This document shows, one piece after another, positions 16,889-27,598 of a stretch of DNA of 64,000 nt. The position numbers were made by a program, and so were the translations under genes. Below the pieces are notes generated by a model. It was not told where the DNA came from. It did not search any database and worked only from the letters and a program-made list of their open reading frames with translations. The stretch comes from Roseobacter weihaiensis (GTDB taxonomy: Bacteria > Pseudomonadota > Alphaproteobacteria > Rhodobacterales > Rhodobacteraceae): NCBI RefSeq assembly GCF_020622345.1, contig NZ_JACNMO010000001.1, positions 1-64,000 of the forward strand. Reading direction: 5' to 3'. Position 1 is the stretch's first letter. Every line of letters begins with the position of its first letter.

Positions 16889-16906
16889 GCAAGCCCGAGG
16901 GCTTGC
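16889..16906. repeat. Perfect inverted repeat between GntR and HAD genes
   Basis: GCAAGCCC-GA-GGGCTTGC, 8-bp arms and only 2 bases between them, in the 108-base divergent gap. The short loop disfavours a hairpin and favours a protein site, possibly for the GntR regulator, although it does not match the usual GntR half-site. Confidence 0.4.
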
Positions 16907-16937
16907 ATTGAGCGCCCCTCGCGCCTAGGACAAAGGC

Positions 16938-17582
16938 ATGGTCAAAGCCGCTTTTTCACATGTCCGCCAATGGGTCTTTGACCTCGATCATACGCTTTAT
17001 CCGCCCTCTGCGCGCCTCTTTGACCTGATCGAAGTCCGGATGACAGCCTTTGTCATGGACGCGCTGAACGTTGACCATGCCGAGGCCGACAGGCTGCGCG
17101 CGCAGTACTGGACCGAACACGGGACGACCCTTGCCGGTCTCATGCGAGAGCATGACGTCGACCCCGCCCCCTATCTGAGCGATGTGCACGACATCCCGCT
17201 GGACCGCCTCGATCCTGATCCCGAGCTTGCGGCGCAATTACGTGATCTGCCGGGGCGACGGATCGTCTATACGAATGGCTGCGCCCCCTACGCCGAACGT
17301 GTGCTGAACGCCCGCGGGCTGGCAGGCGTCTTTGACGCAGTCTACGGGGTGGAGCATGCCAACTTCATGCCCAAGCCGGACCGGGCGGCATTTGAACAGG
17401 TCTTTCGCGCCGATGGGCTGGAGCCGGCCGAGGCCGCGATGTTCGAAGACGACCCGCGCAATCTGCATGTGCCACACGCCATGGGCATGCGCACGGTGCA
17501 TGTGGCAGAGACACCCGGCCGGGGCGATCACATTCACTTTCACACCGACGACCTGAGCGGTTTTCTGGCAAGAATTATTTAA
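16938..17582 (+). CDS. HAD-family pyrimidine 5'-nucleotidase
   Basis: A 214-residue haloacid-dehalogenase-type phosphatase. The nucleophile motif is FDLDHTLYP, motif II is VYTNGC, motif III lysine is in FMPKPDRAAFEQV, and motif IV is MFEDDPRNL. The FDLDHTLYP start and ANFMPKPD stretch are typical of the SDT1/pyrimidine 5'-nucleotidase subgroup, which dephosphorylates UMP/CMP. Full length with a small helical cap domain. It is followed after 83 bases by a small membrane protein. Confidence 0.88.
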   Translation: MVKAAFSHVRQWVFDLDHTLYPPSARLFDLIEVRMTAFVMDALNVDHAEADRLRAQYWTEHGTTLAGLMREHDVDPAPYLSDVHDIPLDRLDPDPELAAQLRDLPGRRIVYTNGCAPYAERVLNARGLAGVFDAVYGVEHANFMPKPDRAAFEQVFRADGLEPAEAAMFEDDPRNLHVPHAMGMRTVHVAETPGRGDHIHFHTDDLSGFLARII

Positions 17583-17665
17583 CCTTCCAGATGCGACAAT
17601 CGGGCTCATCCCGTCCCGTTCCGGGTGCCTTATCTGAGAACCTAATCGTATTCAGGAGATACCGG

Positions 17666-17914
17666 ATGACCCTTGCCGCCACACCAACACCAATGCCGTT
17701 TTGGCAACGCCTTTTCTTTGCTGTTCCGGTCGTTGGCTGGATCGCAAAAGATCTGTTGTTCGGTGATAAGAACAATGTCTGGTTCGCCCTTATCGGATTT
17801 GTCAGCCTTTGGCTGTCCTCGGCGCTCGTGTTCGGTCTGCCGGGGTTGTATCTCCCCGCGGTGATGTTGGTGCCTGTGATCTTTGTGCTGCTGCTTCTGA
17901 TCACCCGAGGCTAA
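17666..17914 (+). CDS. Small two-helix membrane protein (82 aa)
   Basis: No named family. ATG at 17666 is set by AGGAGAT at 17654-17660. After a short Pro/Thr-rich start the protein has FWQRLFFAVPVVGWIAKDLLFGDKNN, then two long hydrophobic segments (about 36-80) separated by Pro-Gly. It ends in a short tail with one Arg. Likely an inner-membrane protein of unknown role; it lies between the nucleotidase and UbiH-type genes in the same direction. Confidence 0.75.
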   Translation: MTLAATPTPMPFWQRLFFAVPVVGWIAKDLLFGDKNNVWFALIGFVSLWLSSALVFGLPGLYLPAVMLVPVIFVLLLLITRG

Positions 17915-17977
17915 TGGTCCCATGGCCTTTTGAGCCTGCACGCCCTAGGCTGTGCCTGACCCCGAACGGAGGCGACT

Positions 17978-19177
17978 ATGGCCGATCAAACATCTGATGT
18001 GCTGATTTCCGGTGGCGGGATTGCCGGCCTCACGGCTGCGGCGGCCTTTGGTACCGCCGGGTTTGACGTGATCTGCGTCGACCCCGCGGCCCCGGTGACC
18101 GATCAAGAAGACGCCAGGGCAGATATGCGCACCACCGCCATGCTGCAGCCTGCCCGCGATGTTCTGAACGCCGCCGGGCTTTGGGCGCGATTGGAGCCAC
18201 ATGCCTCACCGTTGCAGATCATGCGCATTGTGGATGCAGGCGGATCTGATCCCGAGGCGCGGCTGACCAAGGAATTCAACGCCTCCGATATCTCCGATCT
18301 GCCTTTTGGGTGGAACTTGCCGAACTGGCTTTTGCGGCGCGAGATGGTCGCCCGGCTGGACGAGTTGGCCAATGTGGATTTTCGCTCCGGCACCGGAACA
18401 ACCACGCTCTTTACCCGCGAGCGCGAAGCCCGGGTCGGCCTGACCGACGGCAGCCGGGTCCGCACGCGTCTGGTTGTGGCGGCGGATGGGCGCAATTCCC
18501 CCATGCGGCAGGCTGCAGGGATCGAGGTCAGCACCAAGCGCTACGGGCAGAAAGCGCTGGCCTTTGCCGTCACCCATCCGATCCCGCATGAAAACGTCTC
18601 TACCGAGATTCACCGCACAGGCGGGCCGTTCACCCTGGTGCCCCTGCCCGACCGGGACGGCCTGCCCTGCTCTGCCATCGTGTGGATGGATGATGGCCCG
18701 CTCTCCCAGGCGCGACTGTCTCTGGAGGTAGAAGAATTCGAGGCGGAAATGTCGGTGCGCAGCTGCCACCTCTTTGGCCCCCTGACGCTTGCCTCACACC
18801 GATCCATCTGGCCGATCATCAGCCAGAAGGCGGACCGCCTGTCCGGGGAGCGGTTGGCGCTGATCGCCGAGGCGGCTCATGTCGTGCCCCCCATCGGCGC
18901 GCAGGGGCTCAACATGAGCCTGGCCGATACCGCCAAGCTGCTTGAGCTGGCACAGGAGCGACCCGAAGGTCTGGGCGACCGCCAGATGCTCGACGCCTAC
19001 CACAAGGCGCGCTACAACGATGTGTCCCTGCGGGTGCAGGGCATTGACCTGCTGAACCGCGCCAGTCAGGTCAGCACCCCGGCTTTGCGGGATGCCCGCG
19101 CGCTGGGGCTGAACGCGCTCTATTCACTGGGCCCGGTGCGGCGCACGCTGATGCAGATGGGGCTAGGCGTCAGATAA
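17978..19177 (+). CDS. UbiH/UbiF/COQ6-family FAD monooxygenase
   Basis: A 399-residue flavoprotein hydroxylase of the ubiquinone-biosynthesis family. FAD-binding GGGIAGLTAAAAFG is at the N-terminus, the VVAADGRNSPMR motif is central, and the second FAD motif reads AEAAHVVPPIGAQGLNMSL, with Glu where most members have Asp. It would hydroxylate the quinone ring precursor with O2 and NAD(P)H. Which ring position is used cannot be told from sequence. GGAGG lies 6 bases before the ATG. Its end overlaps the convergent aminotransferase gene by 8 bases. Confidence 0.9.
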   Translation: MADQTSDVLISGGGIAGLTAAAAFGTAGFDVICVDPAAPVTDQEDARADMRTTAMLQPARDVLNAAGLWARLEPHASPLQIMRIVDAGGSDPEARLTKEFNASDISDLPFGWNLPNWLLRREMVARLDELANVDFRSGTGTTTLFTREREARVGLTDGSRVRTRLVVAADGRNSPMRQAAGIEVSTKRYGQKALAFAVTHPIPHENVSTEIHRTGGPFTLVPLPDRDGLPCSAIVWMDDGPLSQARLSLEVEEFEAEMSVRSCHLFGPLTLASHRSIWPIISQKADRLSGERLALIAEAAHVVPPIGAQGLNMSLADTAKLLELAQERPEGLGDRQMLDAYHKARYNDVSLRVQGIDLLNRASQVSTPALRDARALGLNALYSLGPVRRTLMQMGLGVR

Positions 19178-20297
19178 CCTTGTTGAGCACCCGGCCCAGA
19201 CGCGCCACGGTGCCGTTCACGTCATAAAGCTTGTCGAGCCCGAAAAGACCAAGACGAAAGGTTCGGAAATCCGCAGGCTCATCGCATTGCAGCGGCACAC
19301 CTGCGGCAATCTGCATGCCATGGGCCATGAATTTCTTGCCATTCTGGATATCGGGGTCTGCCGTATAGCTCACAACAACGCCCGGCGCGCCATAGCCTTC
19401 GGCGGCAACAGAGACAACGCCCTTCTCGGCCAGCAGCGTCCGGACCCGGTCACCAAGCTCCCACTGGGCCTCTTTCAGGCGGTCGAAGCCGTATTCCTCT
19501 GTCTCCAGCATCGTGTCCCGGAAGGCCCGCAGCGCATCCGTGGGCATGGTCGCGTGATAGGCATGGCCCCCGTTCTCATAAGCTTTCATGATGCTGTGCC
19601 ACTTGCCGAGATCAATCGCAAAACTGTCGGACCGGGTATCAGCCAGTCGCGTCTCCGCCCGCGCCGACATCATCACCAGGCCCGCGCAGGGAGAGGCGGA
19701 CCAGCCTTTCTGCGGCGCTGAAATCAGCACATCAATGCCCAGCTTGCGCATATCCACCCAGGCGCAGCCCGAGGCGATGCAGTCCAGTACCATCAACCCG
19801 CCAACCGCGTGCGCGGCTTCCGCCATCGCCGCAATATAGGCGTCGGGCAGGATCACCCCGGCGCTTGTCTCGACATGGGGGGCAAAAACCACATCGGGTT
19901 TTTGGGTTTTGATTGCGTCGACAACCTCTTCGATCGGTGTGGGGGCGAAGGGCGACGGGCTGGCATTGCCGGTCTGGCGGGCCTTTAGCACTGTCGTGTT
20001 TGCGGTCAGGCCACCGGTCTCGAAAATCTGGCTCCAGCGGTAGGAAAACCAGCCGTTGCGCACCACGAGGACCTCGGCTCCACGGGCAAACTGGCGCGCG
20101 ACGGCCTCCATCCCGTAGGTACCGCCACCGGGGATCAAGGCCACGGCATCCGCCTTGTAAACCTCCTTCAGCAGGGAGGAGATATCGTTCATGACCTGCT
20201 GAAAGGCGATGCTCATGGAGTTCAGCGACCGGTCGGTAAAGACAACCGAAAACTCCTCAAGACCTTCGGGATCAACACTATCGAGCAAAGCAGCCAT
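19170..20297 (-). CDS. Class V PLP-dependent aminotransferase
   Basis: A 375-residue fold-type I aminotransferase of the serine-glyoxylate / alanine-glyoxylate group. The glycine-rich phosphate cup is PGGGTYGMEAVARQF, the Asp that contacts the PLP ring is in LMVLDCIASGC, and the Schiff-base lysine is in SAPQKGWSASP. C-terminal ...DFRTFRLGLFG holds the substrate-carboxylate arginine. Exact amino donor and acceptor are not decidable. AGGAGG precedes the ATG closely. Two Lrp-type regulators lie just upstream on the same strand, so it may be part of their regulon. Confidence 0.88.
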   Translation of the reverse strand: MAALLDSVDPEGLEEFSVVFTDRSLNSMSIAFQQVMNDISSLLKEVYKADAVALIPGGGTYGMEAVARQFARGAEVLVVRNGWFSYRWSQIFETGGLTANTTVLKARQTGNASPSPFAPTPIEEVVDAIKTQKPDVVFAPHVETSAGVILPDAYIAAMAEAAHAVGGLMVLDCIASGCAWVDMRKLGIDVLISAPQKGWSASPCAGLVMMSARAETRLADTRSDSFAIDLGKWHSIMKAYENGGHAYHATMPTDALRAFRDTMLETEEYGFDRLKEAQWELGDRVRTLLAEKGVVSVAAEGYGAPGVVVSYTADPDIQNGKKFMAHGMQIAAGVPLQCDEPADFRTFRLGLFGLDKLYDVNGTVARLGRVLNKVI

Positions 20298-20379
20298 TTT
20301 GTCCTCCTGCGTTCCTTGACCTGTTCCTTAGCCTGTCCTTGAGATCAGAGCAAAGCCTGTGTTGCCGCAGCTTGCCGCG

Positions 20380-20835
20380 CTAAAGCGGGCCGGGACGCCG
20401 TTCTTCGCTGAGCATGACATTGGCCTCCACCTCACCGGCGCCCGGCAGTGTCATGATCCGTCGCCGCAGCACCCGTTCAAAATCAGGCAAGTCCCGCGCC
20501 ACCACCCGCAGCCGGTAATCATAGAGCCCCAATACATGTTCAACCTGTTGCACCTCGGGGATGGCGCTGACGGCGCGCTCGAAATCCTCCAGGCTGACAC
20601 GGCCCTTGGTGGCCAGCTTCACCCCCAGAAAGACCGTCACGCCAAACCCCAGGGCTTCGGCGTTGAGCCGCAGTTGCCGTCCGCGCAACACACCGGTTGC
20701 TTCGAGCTTGCGGATGCGCCGCCAGGTCGCGGGCTGCGACAGGCCAAGGCGGCGTCCCAACGCGCCTGCACTTTGGCTCGCATCCCGCGCAAGCGCGCGG
20801 ACCAGGGCCCGGTCAATATCATCCAGATCGGTCAC
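20380..20835 (-). CDS. Lrp/AsnC-family regulator (first of a coupled pair)
   Basis: 151 residues: N-terminal helix-turn-helix (DDIDRALVRALARDASQSAGALGRRLGLSQPATWRRIRKLE) and a C-terminal RAM/AsnC effector domain (FERAVSAIPEVQQVEHVLGLYDYRLRVVA). Starts with GTG that overlaps the upstream Lrp gene stop (GTGA at 20832-20835), so the two proteins are produced together and may form mixed oligomers. The helix-turn-helix motif is intact. Confidence 0.92.
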   Translation of the reverse strand: MTDLDDIDRALVRALARDASQSAGALGRRLGLSQPATWRRIRKLEATGVLRGRQLRLNAEALGFGVTVFLGVKLATKGRVSLEDFERAVSAIPEVQQVEHVLGLYDYRLRVVARDLPDFERVLRRRIMTLPGAGEVEANVMLSEERRPGPL

Positions 20836-21287
20836 AGCGGCAGCGCCTCATCCGCCTTGATCCGGGCAATCTGCATCAAGGCTTCGATGTCGGCGATATG
20901 CGGCAGGGTGAGGATACGGTCCCGGTAGATGTCCTGATAATGCGGCATATCCCGCGCAATGATGTTCAACCGCACGTCAACGCGGCCCAGAAAGGTCTGG
21001 ATTTCAATCACCTCGGGAACCTCCCGCGCGGCTTCGATAAAATCGTCGAAAGCCCGCGACACCGTCTTGTCGAGCGTGACCCGCAGCGCGACCTCCACCG
21101 CATATCCCAGAGCCGCCCAATCCACCACGGCTGCCACACCTTTGATGACACCGTTTTCCTGCATGCGCGCAATCCGGCGGGCTACCTTGCCGGGTGCCAC
21201 CGCGCACCGCTCCGCCAGTTCTGCCGGGCTGAGGCTGGCGTCAGCCTGCCAATGCCGCAGAATACGGCGATCCAGATCGTCAAGCAT
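20832..21287 (-). CDS. Lrp/AsnC-family regulator, divergent from ilvC
   Basis: 151 residues from the ATG at 21287 (MLDDLDRRILRHWQ), which matches the standard start of the family; the frame is open further upstream but that part is AT-rich promoter. Helix-turn-helix LSPAELAERCAVAPGKVARRIARM, then RAM domain with DDFIEAAREVPEVIEIQTFLGRVDVRLNIIA. Divergent from ilvC over a gap containing an 18-bp palindrome, suggesting it controls branched-chain amino acid synthesis and itself. Confidence 0.92.
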   Translation of the reverse strand: MLDDLDRRILRHWQADASLSPAELAERCAVAPGKVARRIARMQENGVIKGVAAVVDWAALGYAVEVALRVTLDKTVSRAFDDFIEAAREVPEVIEIQTFLGRVDVRLNIIARDMPHYQDIYRDRILTLPHIADIEALMQIARIKADEALPL

Positions 21288-21318
21288 TTTTTTTCCAAAA
21301 AATCTGCATACTACGAAT

Positions 21319-22445
<1,127 letters not shown>

Positions 22446-22471
22446 GCTCTTGCACCTAATACCACCGCGTC

Positions 22472-22501
22472 CCTCCGGCCCCTGCGCCGGAGGCACCTTT
22501 T
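22472..22501 (+). terminator. Intrinsic terminator of ilvC
   Basis: CCTCCGGC (22472-22479) pairs with GCCGGAGG (22486-22493), 6-base loop, followed by CACCTTTT. Located 27 bases after the ilvC stop and just before the next gene. Confidence 0.65.
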
Positions 22502-22514
22502 CACGAAAGCCCTT

Positions 22515-23435
22515 ATGACACCCGCCCCCCAGATTACCGCCGCCAGCTGGCTCATGGTCGCCGTTCTGGGCCTGACGTGGGGGGGCACTTTCATGGTGAC
22601 CGAAATTGCCCTGGAGGGGATCACCCCCTTTTGGCTGGCCGCAGGCCGGATCGGGTTTGCGGCCCTGTTGATGACGGCGATCTGGGGGGCGAACGGGTTT
22701 GCTCTGTTCGCCGCCCCGGCCCCGGCCCGTATCTGGCGCGCCGCCATCGTGATCGGTGCCTTGAGCTCTGCTGTTCCGTTTATCCTGCTGGCGTGGGGCC
22801 AGCAGTTCGTGACATCCGGGTTTGCCGGGGTATCCATGGCTGCCGTGGCGCTGATCGTGCTGCCGCTCGCGCATTTTCTGGTGCCGGGAGAGCGGCTGAC
22901 CCCGCGCAAGGCTGTGGGCTTCGTTATCGGGTTCGTCGGGGTCTGCATCCTGATCGGCGGGCAGGCTTTTACCTCCAGCGGGGCCGCGCTTGAGACACCG
23001 GGGCGGATTGCCTGCCTTGGGGCGGCCTCTTGCTACGCCATCTCTTCGGTGCTGATGCGCAGGTTGCCCCCTGTCGATACGATCGGTCTGGCGACGGTGC
23101 TGTTGCTGATCGGCGCCTGCATCGTCCTGCCTGCGGCCCTGATCGTCGAAGGGCCACCACCGCTTCCGGGCACCAAGACGCTCTGGGTCATTGTTTTCCT
23201 GGGGCTGGTGCCCACTGCCGCCGCCAACCTGCTGCGGGTCCGGGTGGTGCGCACGGCGGGGCCGGTGTTTATGACCCTGGTAAACTACCAGGTGCCGGTC
23301 TGGTCGGTGGTTCTGGGTGCCGTGTTCCTCGCGGAGCCCTTACCACCCTCATTGCTTTGGGCCATGGCCCTGATCCTCACAGGGGTCGGCCTCAGCCAAT
23401 ACGGCGCACTGACCCGGCTGTTTCGACGGTCCTAG
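22515..23435 (+). CDS. EamA/DMT-family transporter
   Basis: 306 residues with ten predicted membrane helices in two EamA repeats ([21 protein letters not shown] in the first; the second begins near [15 protein letters not shown]). Drug/metabolite transporter family; many are amino acid or metabolite exporters, but the substrate cannot be inferred. ATG at 22515. Its stop overlaps the stop of glmM on the other strand by 4 bases. Confidence 0.88.
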   Translation: MTPAPQITAASWLMVAVLGLTWGGTFMVTEIALEGITPFWLAAGRIGFAALLMTAIWGANGFALFAAPAPARIWRAAIVIGALSSAVPFILLAWGQQFVTSGFAGVSMAAVALIVLPLAHFLVPGERLTPRKAVGFVIGFVGVCILIGGQAFTSSGAALETPGRIACLGAASCYAISSVLMRRLPPVDTIGLATVLLLIGACIVLPAALIVEGPPPLPGTKTLWVIVFLGLVPTAAANLLRVRVVRTAGPVFMTLVNYQVPVWSVVLGAVFLAEPLPPSLLWAMALILTGVGLSQYGALTRLFRRS

Positions 23436-24781
23436 GGCAGCGCGACAGCATCCGCCACCGCCTCGACGACGCTGTCGACCGTCTGTTCAAGCAGAGCGGC
23501 ATCCTCATGCTCGGCCATGACCCGCACCAGGGGTTCGGTCCCGGATTTACGGATCAGGAGCCGTCCGCGACCCGCCAGAATACGTTCAGCATCTTCGATG
23601 GCGGATTTGACCGAGAGGGCGTCAAGCGGTGTCTGGCCGGCCGCAAAGCGGACGTTTTTCAGCACCTGCGGCACAGGCTCGAACCGATGCAGCAAGCTAC
23701 TCGCAGGGGTGCCGGAGCTTATCATTGCGGCCAGAAATTGCAGGCCCGCCATGAGCCCGTCGCCTGTTGTCGCATAATCCGTCATGACGATGTGGCCCGA
23801 TTGCTCGCCCCCCAGATTGAACCCGCCACTGCGCATCCGCTCAACCACGTAGCGGTCGCCGACGGCGGTGCGTTCCAGCCGCAGCCCCTTGCCTGCCAGA
23901 AAATGCTCAAGCCCCAGGTTCGACATGACGGTGGCCACCAGGGCATCCTTGGCCAGCAGACCGTCAGCGGCCCAACGCTCTGCCATCAGGGCCATGAATT
24001 GATCCCCATCGCCGACCTTGCCCTTCTCATCGATCAGGATCACGCGGTCTGCGTCCCCGTCCAGACAAATGCCGACGTCCGCGCCATGGGCCACCACCGC
24101 TTCGGCAGCGGTTTGCGGTTGGGTCGATCCGCAGCCTTGGTTGATATTGGTCCCATTGGGGGCGACCCCGACAGGGATGACCGTGGCGCCAAGCTCCCAC
24201 AATGCCTCGGGTCCGACCCGGTAGGCAGCCCCGTTGGCACAATCGATCACGACCTTGAGCCCCTCCAGCCGCATCTGGCGCGGAAAGGAGGTCTTGAGCC
24301 GTTCGATATAGCGGAACCGCCCATCGTCGATGCGTTTGGCACGCCCGATATTGCCTGCCTGCGCAGGGTCGATCCCTTCGGCGATCAGCGCTTCGATATC
24401 CTGTTCGACCTCATCGGAGAGCTTGAACCCGTCCGGTCCAAAAAACTTGATCCCGTTGTCCTCGGCCGGATTGTGGCTGGCCGAGATCATGACGCCCAGA
24501 TCCGCACGCATGGACCGGGTCAACAGCCCCACCGCCGGGGTTGGCACCGGCCCCAGCAGCAGTACGTTCATACCGGTTGAGGTCAGGCCCGCGGTCAAGG
24601 CATTTTCAAACATGTAGCCCGAAAGACGCGTGTCCTTGCCAATCACCACCCGGTGCGCGGCAGAGCCGTCGCGGCGAAAATAATGGCCCACGGCAGCCCC
24701 GATGCGCAGTGCCATGTCGGCCGTCATGGGGTACTGGTTCGCAGTGCCGCGCACCCCGTCGGTTCCAAAAAGCTTATCCAT
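23432..24781 (-). CDS. glmM: Phosphoglucosamine mutase
   Basis: 449 residues converting glucosamine-6-P to glucosamine-1-P on the way to UDP-GlcNAc for peptidoglycan and LPS. Start [12 protein letters not shown] is canonical; the phosphoserine loop is [13 protein letters not shown], metal loop DGDADRV, sugar-binding GEQSGH and phosphate-binding [12 protein letters not shown]. The ATG at 24781 overlaps the end of folP by 8 bases, so the two are co-translated. Confidence 0.97.
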   Translation of the reverse strand: MDKLFGTDGVRGTANQYPMTADMALRIGAAVGHYFRRDGSAAHRVVIGKDTRLSGYMFENALTAGLTSTGMNVLLLGPVPTPAVGLLTRSMRADLGVMISASHNPAEDNGIKFFGPDGFKLSDEVEQDIEALIAEGIDPAQAGNIGRAKRIDDGRFRYIERLKTSFPRQMRLEGLKVVIDCANGAAYRVGPEALWELGATVIPVGVAPNGTNINQGCGSTQPQTAAEAVVAHGADVGICLDGDADRVILIDEKGKVGDGDQFMALMAERWAADGLLAKDALVATVMSNLGLEHFLAGKGLRLERTAVGDRYVVERMRSGGFNLGGEQSGHIVMTDYATTGDGLMAGLQFLAAMISSGTPASSLLHRFEPVPQVLKNVRFAAGQTPLDALSVKSAIEDAERILAGRGRLLIRKSGTEPLVRVMAEHEDAALLEQTVDSVVEAVADAVALP

Positions 24782-25787
24782 CCACCTGTCCTGCCACGAC
24801 CGACTGCCAGAGTGCAATGGCCTGAAGCGTCTCGGGCACGTCATGCACGCGCACAATTTGTGTCCCTTGTTTCAGGGCCGCGAGCGCCACGGCCAGAGAC
24901 CCGGGCATCCGGGCGGCGGCCTGCTCCGCCCCACCAAGGGTGCCGATGAACCGTTTGCGCGACGCCCCCAGCAGTACCGGCACACCGAGGCTGTGAAACA
25001 GCGAGATCCGGGCCAGCAGCGCCAGATTGTGCTCAAGCGTTTTGCCAAAGCCGATGCCGGGATCGACGATGATCCGGTCCCGTGCCAGTCCCAGGCCGAT
25101 GAGGCTGGCAATCCGGCTTTCCAGAAAGTCATACACGTCCAGCAGCACGTCGTCGTAGGTCGGGGCCTTCTGCATCGTGGCCGGATCTCCTTGCGCATGC
25201 ATAACGCAGACAGGCGCGGCACGACCTGCACAGAGCGGCGCAAGTGCGGGATCAAAGCTAAAGCCAGAGACATCGTTGACGATCTGCGCCCCTGCCTCCA
25301 GCGCTGCCCGCGCCACCGTTGCCTTGCGGGTATCGATGGAGATCGGTGTTGTGATACCTGCCGCGCGGATCGCCGTGATCGCGGGCGCCGTGCGCCGGGT
25401 TTCCTCATCCTCGGGGATCAGACGGGCACCGGGCCGAGTGGACTCGCCGCCGATATCGAGGATATCAGCGGCCGCCATGACCTGCGCCCCCGCCAGTGCC
25501 GCCGCGACCGAACGGTGTTTGCCGCCATCAGAAAAGCTGTCGGGCGTCACGTTCAGAATACCCATCACCCGCGGCCTTGAAAACGTCAGACCGGTGATCG
25601 GCGGGCGTGGTACGGTCAGCCTCTCTATCGCGGCGGCGGGGACGTCCGAGACCGGCACAACCGCCGGTGGCCTGCCCCGTTCCAACACTTCGACATGGCT
25701 AAACCATGTCCAGCCCCCCGCGAGGGGTTGCGCGCCCTCTGGCCGTGCGGGTCCGGATTGCGGAAGAGGGCGGAAATACTGCGTCAT
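24774..25787 (-). CDS. folP: Dihydropteroate synthase
   Basis: 337 residues joining p-aminobenzoate and dihydropterin pyrophosphate; target of sulfonamides. Signatures [15 protein letters not shown] and [11 protein letters not shown] are in order, then [25 protein letters not shown] and SRKRFIG. An N-terminal extension of about 70 residues before the TIM barrel, shared by Rhodobacteraceae homologues as far as I know, explains the length. Sits 3 bases after folB and overlaps glmM: one folate/cell-wall operon. Confidence 0.95.
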   Translation of the reverse strand: MTQYFRPLPQSGPARPEGAQPLAGGWTWFSHVEVLERGRPPAVVPVSDVPAAAIERLTVPRPPITGLTFSRPRVMGILNVTPDSFSDGGKHRSVAAALAGAQVMAAADILDIGGESTRPGARLIPEDEETRRTAPAITAIRAAGITTPISIDTRKATVARAALEAGAQIVNDVSGFSFDPALAPLCAGRAAPVCVMHAQGDPATMQKAPTYDDVLLDVYDFLESRIASLIGLGLARDRIIVDPGIGFGKTLEHNLALLARISLFHSLGVPVLLGASRKRFIGTLGGAEQAAARMPGSLAVALAALKQGTQIVRVHDVPETLQAIALWQSVVAGQVDG

Positions 25788-25790
25788 GGG

Positions 25791-26714
25791 CTAGAGGGTA
25801 GGGCTGTCCGGGCTGATGCAGCGCAGCGGCAGCGACGCATTGGCGGGCAGTTCCGCGCCGATGACCAACATCTCGCCGGCTCCGAAGGTCGACGCAAACC
25901 AGGCCGCCAGAGCCACCGCATCGCGCGGCTGGGCCGAGGGGCCATCCACCGCATCCAGCACGATCTTGGAGGGCGCCCAAACGCAGGATTGCCCATTTTT
26001 CATGGCCCAATCGAGCTCTGTCCGCGTGGCCACGACAACACAACGGTCATCTTTCGACGCCAGCACCCAGGCGTTCTGCTCAATCGCCAAGAGATCGATC
26101 CGACGTTGCGCCATGCGGTGATTGATCTGCGGGGCTGTCGTATCAGAGGCGCCAACACAAAAGATCAGCGGGCGCGCGCCCTTGGTCAGTTGGTCAATCC
26201 AACCCGTCAGATGAGGCGATGAAATCGCAGCGTTGCTGAGATAGACCAACTCAGGCTGCAAGGCCTGTTCGTCATCGTCTCGGGGGGGGCTGTGGCTGCC
26301 CCGGGCGCGTACGATCTCGACCCCGAGCGCGCCCGGACCCCGGTCCAGCTTTTCGATGCGCACAAAAACGCGCATGGCCTGAGGCTCAACGAGAATACGT
26401 TCCGCAACGCGCTCGGCCAGCGTCTCCAGCAGATTGAGGCGTTCATCCGAAAGCTCATAGGCAATCGCTTCTGTGACCCGGTCGTAGCTCAGGATACGGT
26501 CGACGTCATCGTCGATGGGCCCGGTGAGGGGCTGGACCTCAACGACCACATTGAAACAGATCCGCTGCGTGACACCACGTTCGGCCTGAAAGGCACCGAT
26601 CTCAACCTCGACGATATGATCGCGCAGCGAGATGCGGTCCAGCGGCGTGGCCAGTGCCGTGGCTTCGGATCGCTCTGAAGGGTGCGCAAACGCCAGTCTT
26701 ATCTCGGAACTCAT
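25791..26714 (-). CDS. folB: Dihydroneopterin aldolase with long C-terminal extension
   Basis: 307 residues. The first ~130 are a FolB domain (DRISLRDHIVEVEIGAFQAERGV, SYDRVTEAI, LLETLAERVAERIL, VRIEKLDRGPGALGVEIV), the enzyme that splits dihydroneopterin in folate synthesis. Typical FolB ends there at about 120 residues; this protein continues for about 170 more, in which I recognise no domain (FCVGASDTTAPQI, TELDWAMKNGQ, GEMLVIGAELP). The extension has normal codon use and no stop, so it is a real part. Start at ATG 26714; an upstream Met at 26750 is possible. Confidence 0.88.
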   Translation of the reverse strand: MSSEIRLAFAHPSERSEATALATPLDRISLRDHIVEVEIGAFQAERGVTQRICFNVVVEVQPLTGPIDDDVDRILSYDRVTEAIAYELSDERLNLLETLAERVAERILVEPQAMRVFVRIEKLDRGPGALGVEIVRARGSHSPPRDDDEQALQPELVYLSNAAISSPHLTGWIDQLTKGARPLIFCVGASDTTAPQINHRMAQRRIDLLAIEQNAWVLASKDDRCVVVATRTELDWAMKNGQSCVWAPSKIVLDAVDGPSAQPRDAVALAAWFASTFGAGEMLVIGAELPANASLPLRCISPDSPTL

Positions 26715-26808
26715 CAGCCAGGCCTTTTTGTCTTGGGCAGTGCCCGCCATCTTAAGCGGTGCACGCCCTTTAACAAGCTCCAGACCGCCGGTCCAAGCCC
26801 TGATTGCG

Positions 26809-27444
26809 TCAGTTGCTGGCCGTCCGCCAGGTGTGACGGTAAAAGATGTGCGTGCCGATGGCGGCGGTCTTGGTGTAGACTTTGCTCCACCGCGGCTTGA
26901 CCGCCTTGGTGTGATAGTGCGTCGCGCCCTCTGTCAGGTCTGGCGCAACACCGTCCAGCGCGGCTCGCGCCACCTTGGCGACACGTTCAAAGGCGCGCGG
27001 CTCGGCAATCACCTCCTTGTGCCCGTCACAGGTATAGGTGAACTGACATTGATATCTCTTGCCGGTGCCCTGGTTGATGACGCCGCAGGCAGACTGCGGA
27101 AAACGTTCCGATGTCATACGGTTCAGGATCACTTCGGCCACTGCAAACTGGCCCTTGACCGTTTCGCCGCGCGCCTCGAAGTAGAGCGCCTCCGCCAGGC
27201 ATTGCCAGTCGTCGCCGCCCGACGCTTCGGGCTGCGCGTCGATCCAGTCTCGCGAAAACTCAACAGGTTGCAAATTCGGTCCCATAAGGCCCGTGTCACG
27301 CATGCGCAGAAGCGTTACCGAAACAAGACCGGCTTCCTGATCAGAAAACGACCGCTCGCCGGATGCGAACACCCCTGTTGCCCCAAAAATGCCAAAATTC
27401 AGCCCCAGTACAACCGCTAAAGTCTTTTTGCAGAATAAACGCAC
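26809..27444 (-). CDS. SleB-type cell-wall hydrolase
   Basis: About 211 residues. Exported (signal peptide of MRLFCKKTLAVVLGLNFG type, using a GTG start at 27444; an in-frame TTG at 27471 is the alternative), followed by a Hydrolase_2/SleB domain: CLAEALYFEARGETVKGQFAVAEVILNR with the catalytic glutamate, FPQSACGVINQG, CQFTYTCDG, and GATHYHTKAVKPRW. SleB-family enzymes are lytic transglycosylases cutting peptidoglycan glycan strands. No spore genes exist in this group, so it serves growth or remodelling. It is a single gene. Confidence 0.88.
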   Translation of the reverse strand: MRLFCKKTLAVVLGLNFGIFGATGVFASGERSFSDQEAGLVSVTLLRMRDTGLMGPNLQPVEFSRDWIDAQPEASGGDDWQCLAEALYFEARGETVKGQFAVAEVILNRMTSERFPQSACGVINQGTGKRYQCQFTYTCDGHKEVIAEPRAFERVAKVARAALDGVAPDLTEGATHYHTKAVKPRWSKVYTKTAAIGTHIFYRHTWRTASN

Positions 27445-27598
27445 AACCGCATTCCCCCACCCAGTTTTCAATGAGCGCTCTCTACCGGCTTAAAGCGTTT
27501 ACGTAAAGTTTACGGGGTCAAAAGTGGTTAATGGGTCAGCTTTTCAGTCCCTTTTCACACCCAATACGCACAACATGTGGTATTTTAAATCCAAAAAA

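Noticed and set aside
23030-24580. 516-aa open frame across the EamA gene and glmM
   Set aside because: Shadow of real genes on both strands; no domain, Arg/His/Pro-rich composition.
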